This document shows positions 62,177-64,000 of a DNA stretch of 64,000 nt, piece after piece. The number at the start of each line of letters is the position of its first letter. Position 1 is the first letter of the stretch. A program made the translations under genes and the position numbers. The DNA lies in the NCBI GenBank assembly GCA_043798715.1, contig JAZDOK010000106.1, positions 15,558 to 79,557 on the forward strand, given 5' to 3'. A model generated the notes under the pieces. It had not been told where the DNA came from. It saw only the letters and a list, made by a program, of their open reading frames with translations, and searched no databases. The DNA is from JAZDOK01 sp043798715 (GTDB taxonomy: Bacteria > Vulcanimicrobiota > JAZDOK01).

Positions 62177-62389
62177 ATGTCGAAAGCCAAGAAAAAAAAT
62201 GGACTCTCCCCCGAAATCGAGGCCGTCATTGCCGCCGCTCTGACCCGCTATTTGAAAGACGACAAGCTCTCCTTTCAGGTGGTCTCGATCAAACCCGTTC
62301 AAACCGGCCAGATAAACCTTTGGGCGCTGACCGGCCGCCAGGAAAACATGCGCCTTCCGTCATCCGGAGGGCCTGCTGCCAGACATTGA
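62177..62389 (+). CDS. Small epsilon-like subunit of the carboxyltransferase complex
   Basis: This 70-residue protein opens with a lysine-rich start, followed by LSPEIEAVIAAALTRYLKDDK, a helix also found in the C-terminal part of OadG/MmdD and in MmdE of Veillonella (from memory). It has no membrane helix. AGGAGG is eight bases before the ATG. Position between the 12S and biotin carrier genes supports a role in complex assembly. Confidence 0.72.
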   Translation: MSKAKKKNGLSPEIEAVIAAALTRYLKDDKLSFQVVSIKPVQTGQINLWALTGRQENMRLPSSGGPAARH

Positions 62390-62430
62390 TGCAACAAACA
62401 ACAAATCCATGAAAGAAATCAGGAGAAATT

Positions 62431-62832
62431 ATGCCGCGAAAATATCTCATCAAGGTAAACAATAAAACGTACGAGGTGGAAGTCACCGAGGTAGGCCGGA
62501 AGCCGGCCTTGACTCCGGAACCGATCGCAGCGCTGGCAACCCAGCGGCCGATCGCCGTTTCCATCCCTCAGATGTCGACGGCCCCGCCCTCAAAATCGCA
62601 GGGGACTTTCGTAGACGGTCAGAGAGTTATCCCGGCCCCGATGACCGGAACGATCATCAAGATCCTCTGCCGGAGCGGACAGGAGATCAACGAAGGGGAT
62701 GTCGTACTCAAACTCGAGGCCATGAAGATGGAAACCGACCTGGCGGCCCCCTTCCAGGGGCGTATAAAGGAAATTCTGATCCGGGAAAAGCAGAGCGTCA
62801 GCGCCGGAGACCCCTTGATCGTCATGGAATAA
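62431..62832 (+). CDS. Biotin carboxyl carrier protein (1.3S/MmdC type)
   Basis: This 133-residue carrier has an N-terminal part (KYLIKVNNKTYEVEV), an Ala/Pro/Thr-rich linker, and the biotinyl domain with the lysine in LEAMKMETDL. PAPMTGTIIKILCRSGQEINEGD is the partner hairpin. GGAG precedes the ATG. It carries CO2 between the 5S-like and 12S-like active sites. Confidence 0.95.
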   Translation: MPRKYLIKVNNKTYEVEVTEVGRKPALTPEPIAALATQRPIAVSIPQMSTAPPSKSQGTFVDGQRVIPAPMTGTIIKILCRSGQEINEGDVVLKLEAMKMETDLAAPFQGRIKEILIREKQSVSAGDPLIVME

Positions 62833-62865
62833 AAATTTTTAAGCAGAAACGAATAAGGTGAAGCA

Positions 62866-64000
62866 ATGGATAAAAAGAAGATGAAACTGAACAACAACAA
62901 GCCCGGCGGCAAAAAAATCGCCTTTACCGAGACAGGCTTCCGGGACGCTCACCAGTCTCTTATCGCAACCCGGATGCGCACGGAAGACATGATTCCGATG
63001 ATCGAGAAAATGGACCAGGTCGGCTACTGGTCTTTTGAGATGTGGGGCGGGGCCACCTTTGATACCATGCTGCGCTTCCTCCATGAAAATCCGTGGGACC
63101 GGATCCGCATCTTCAAAAAATACGCCAAAAACACCCATCTCCAGATGCTCCTCCGGGGCCAGAACCTGGTCGGCTATAAGCACTATGCCGACGACATTCT
63201 CGAACACTTCATAAAGAAAGCTGCCGAACTGGGCATTGACGTCTTCCGGGTCTTTGACGCTTTAAACGACATACGTAACATGGAAAAATCCATCAAGACC
63301 GCCAAGAAGACCGGGGCGCTGGTCCAGGGATGCCTGAGCTACACCTTGAGCCCCGTACATTCCATTGACGCCTTTGTCAAATTCGCCAGGGATTTGAAGG
63401 ACCTTGGCTGCGACATCATTACCGTAAAGGACATGGCCGGTCTCATATCCCCCTCGGCCGCTTATGAGCTCGTCTCAAAGCTCAAAAAAACGATAGGCCT
63501 CCCCGTGTGTCTCCATTCACACTGCACCACCGGAATGGCGCCCACCTCCTACTTCAAGGCCGCAGAAGCGGGAGTGGACATCCTGGACTGCGCTATCTCC
63601 CCCTTCGGTTCGGGAACTTCCCAGCCTCCGACCGAGACTATGGTGGAAATGATTAATGACGCGGGTTTTCAGCACTCCATCGATCGCTCGCACTTTCTCG
63701 AGATAGCCGAATATTTCCAGGATATAAAAGATACAGTCTATAGCAGCCTGATTACTCCCGTAGCCGAGAGGGTGGATGTTCGGGCTCTCGTCTATCAGGT
63801 ACCGGGCGGCATGCTTACCAACATGGTCAGCCAGCTCGAAAAACAGAACGCCCTCGAAAAATTCGAGGACGTCCTCAAGGAAATTCCCAAGGTCCGCGCT
63901 GAGCTGGGATACGTGCCCCTGGTGACCCCCACCTCGCAAATCGTCGGAATTCAGGCCACCATGAACGTACTCTCCGGCGAGCGCTATAAGATCATCATTC
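62866..64000 (+). CDS. Carboxyltransferase 5S subunit / oxaloacetate decarboxylase alpha / PycB (partial, cut by window end)
   Basis: The first 378 residues are visible. FTETGFRDAHQSLIATRMRTEDM is the DxxQS metal-binding start. EMWGGATFDTMLRFL, LLRGQNLVGYKHY, KDMAGLISP with the carbamylated-Lys region, HSHCTTGMA and CAISPFGSGTSQPPTE follow as in 5S and OadA proteins. Start at ATG 62866 after AAGGTG. It transfers CO2 to or from pyruvate. The C-terminal half is outside the window, so a fused biotin domain cannot be judged. Confidence 0.95.
   Translation, partial: MDKKKMKLNNNKPGGKKIAFTETGFRDAHQSLIATRMRTEDMIPMIEKMDQVGYWSFEMWGGATFDTMLRFLHENPWDRIRIFKKYAKNTHLQMLLRGQNLVGYKHYADDILEHFIKKAAELGIDVFRVFDALNDIRNMEKSIKTAKKTGALVQGCLSYTLSPVHSIDAFVKFARDLKDLGCDIITVKDMAGLISPSAAYELVSKLKKTIGLPVCLHSHCTTGMAPTSYFKAAEAGVDILDCAISPFGSGTSQPPTETMVEMINDAGFQHSIDRSHFLEIAEYFQDIKDTVYSSLITPVAERVDVRALVYQVPGGMLTNMVSQLEKQNALEKFEDVLKEIPKVRAELGYVPLVTPTSQIVGIQATMNVLSGERYKIII

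Overview
The window is a dense chromosomal stretch, with a GC content I judge by eye to be in the mid-50s, from a Gram-negative-type (two-membrane) bacterium. Evidence for an outer membrane is an LptD-like OstA barrel, apolipoprotein N-acyltransferase (Lnt), a TonB-like protein, type II secretion parts (GspC, GspG) and two sets of minor type IV prepilins. The block wecA-wecB-atpZIBEFHAGDC-murA-mbl recalls Firmicutes gene order, so this may be a diderm lineage outside the well-studied Proteobacteria. I cannot name the phylum. No phage, CRISPR array, tRNA, rRNA or transposase gene was recognised.

Layout. 1-2.5 kb (minus): 5' part of glmS (its 3' end lies outside the window), then a small operon of a c-type cytochrome lipoprotein, a five-helix membrane protein and a 31-residue membrane peptide. 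2.6-6.2 kb (plus): PHP-family hydrolase, degenerate GGDEF protein, wecA, wecB. 6.2-13.2 kb: a complete F-type ATP synthase operon, with Na+-type ligands in subunit c, a short epsilon subunit, and a 27-bp perfect inverted repeat between atpG and atpD. 13.2-17.2 kb: murA, mbl-type mreB, gspC, gspG and a 6S RNA. 17.2-21.9 kb (minus): mrdA (PBP2), panB, a PanG/DUF2520 reductase candidate, and an FtsX-type permease.

22-32.4 kb: a B12-binding radical SAM protein, then two convergent minor-prepilin clusters. The plus cluster has PilV, PilW and two tandem PilX paralogues. The minus cluster has PilV, PilW, a DUF4900/PilX-like protein, FimT/GspH and two unknown secreted or membrane proteins. 32.5-44.3 kb (minus): SPFH/zinc-ribbon protein and its coiled-coil partner, a DUF5693 membrane protein, two AT-richer polytopic membrane proteins flanking thrS, a glycine-rich TonB-like protein, and two TrkA-type proteins. 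44.4-50.1 kb: a membrane-anchored protein that appears to start at AUU, rho coupled to a radical SAM gene, then htrA, rsfS (apparent AUA start) and nadD on the minus strand.

50.2-60.5 kb: lptD-like gene, a lipoprotein, lnt, an MscS channel with a cyclic-nucleotide domain, an uncharacterised Roadblock/zinc protein, and a GAF histidine kinase with a NarL-type regulator. 60.6-64 kb: carboxyltransferase (12S/MmdA), a small epsilon-like subunit, biotin carrier and the 5S/OadA subunit (cut by the window end). Together these suggest a methylmalonyl-CoA:pyruvate transcarboxylase or a sodium-pumping decarboxylase, which would fit the predicted Na+-type ATP synthase.

Limits: functions come from motif recognition by eye. 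No database search, alignment or folding was run. Starts were chosen by Shine-Dalgarno spacing where one could be seen.
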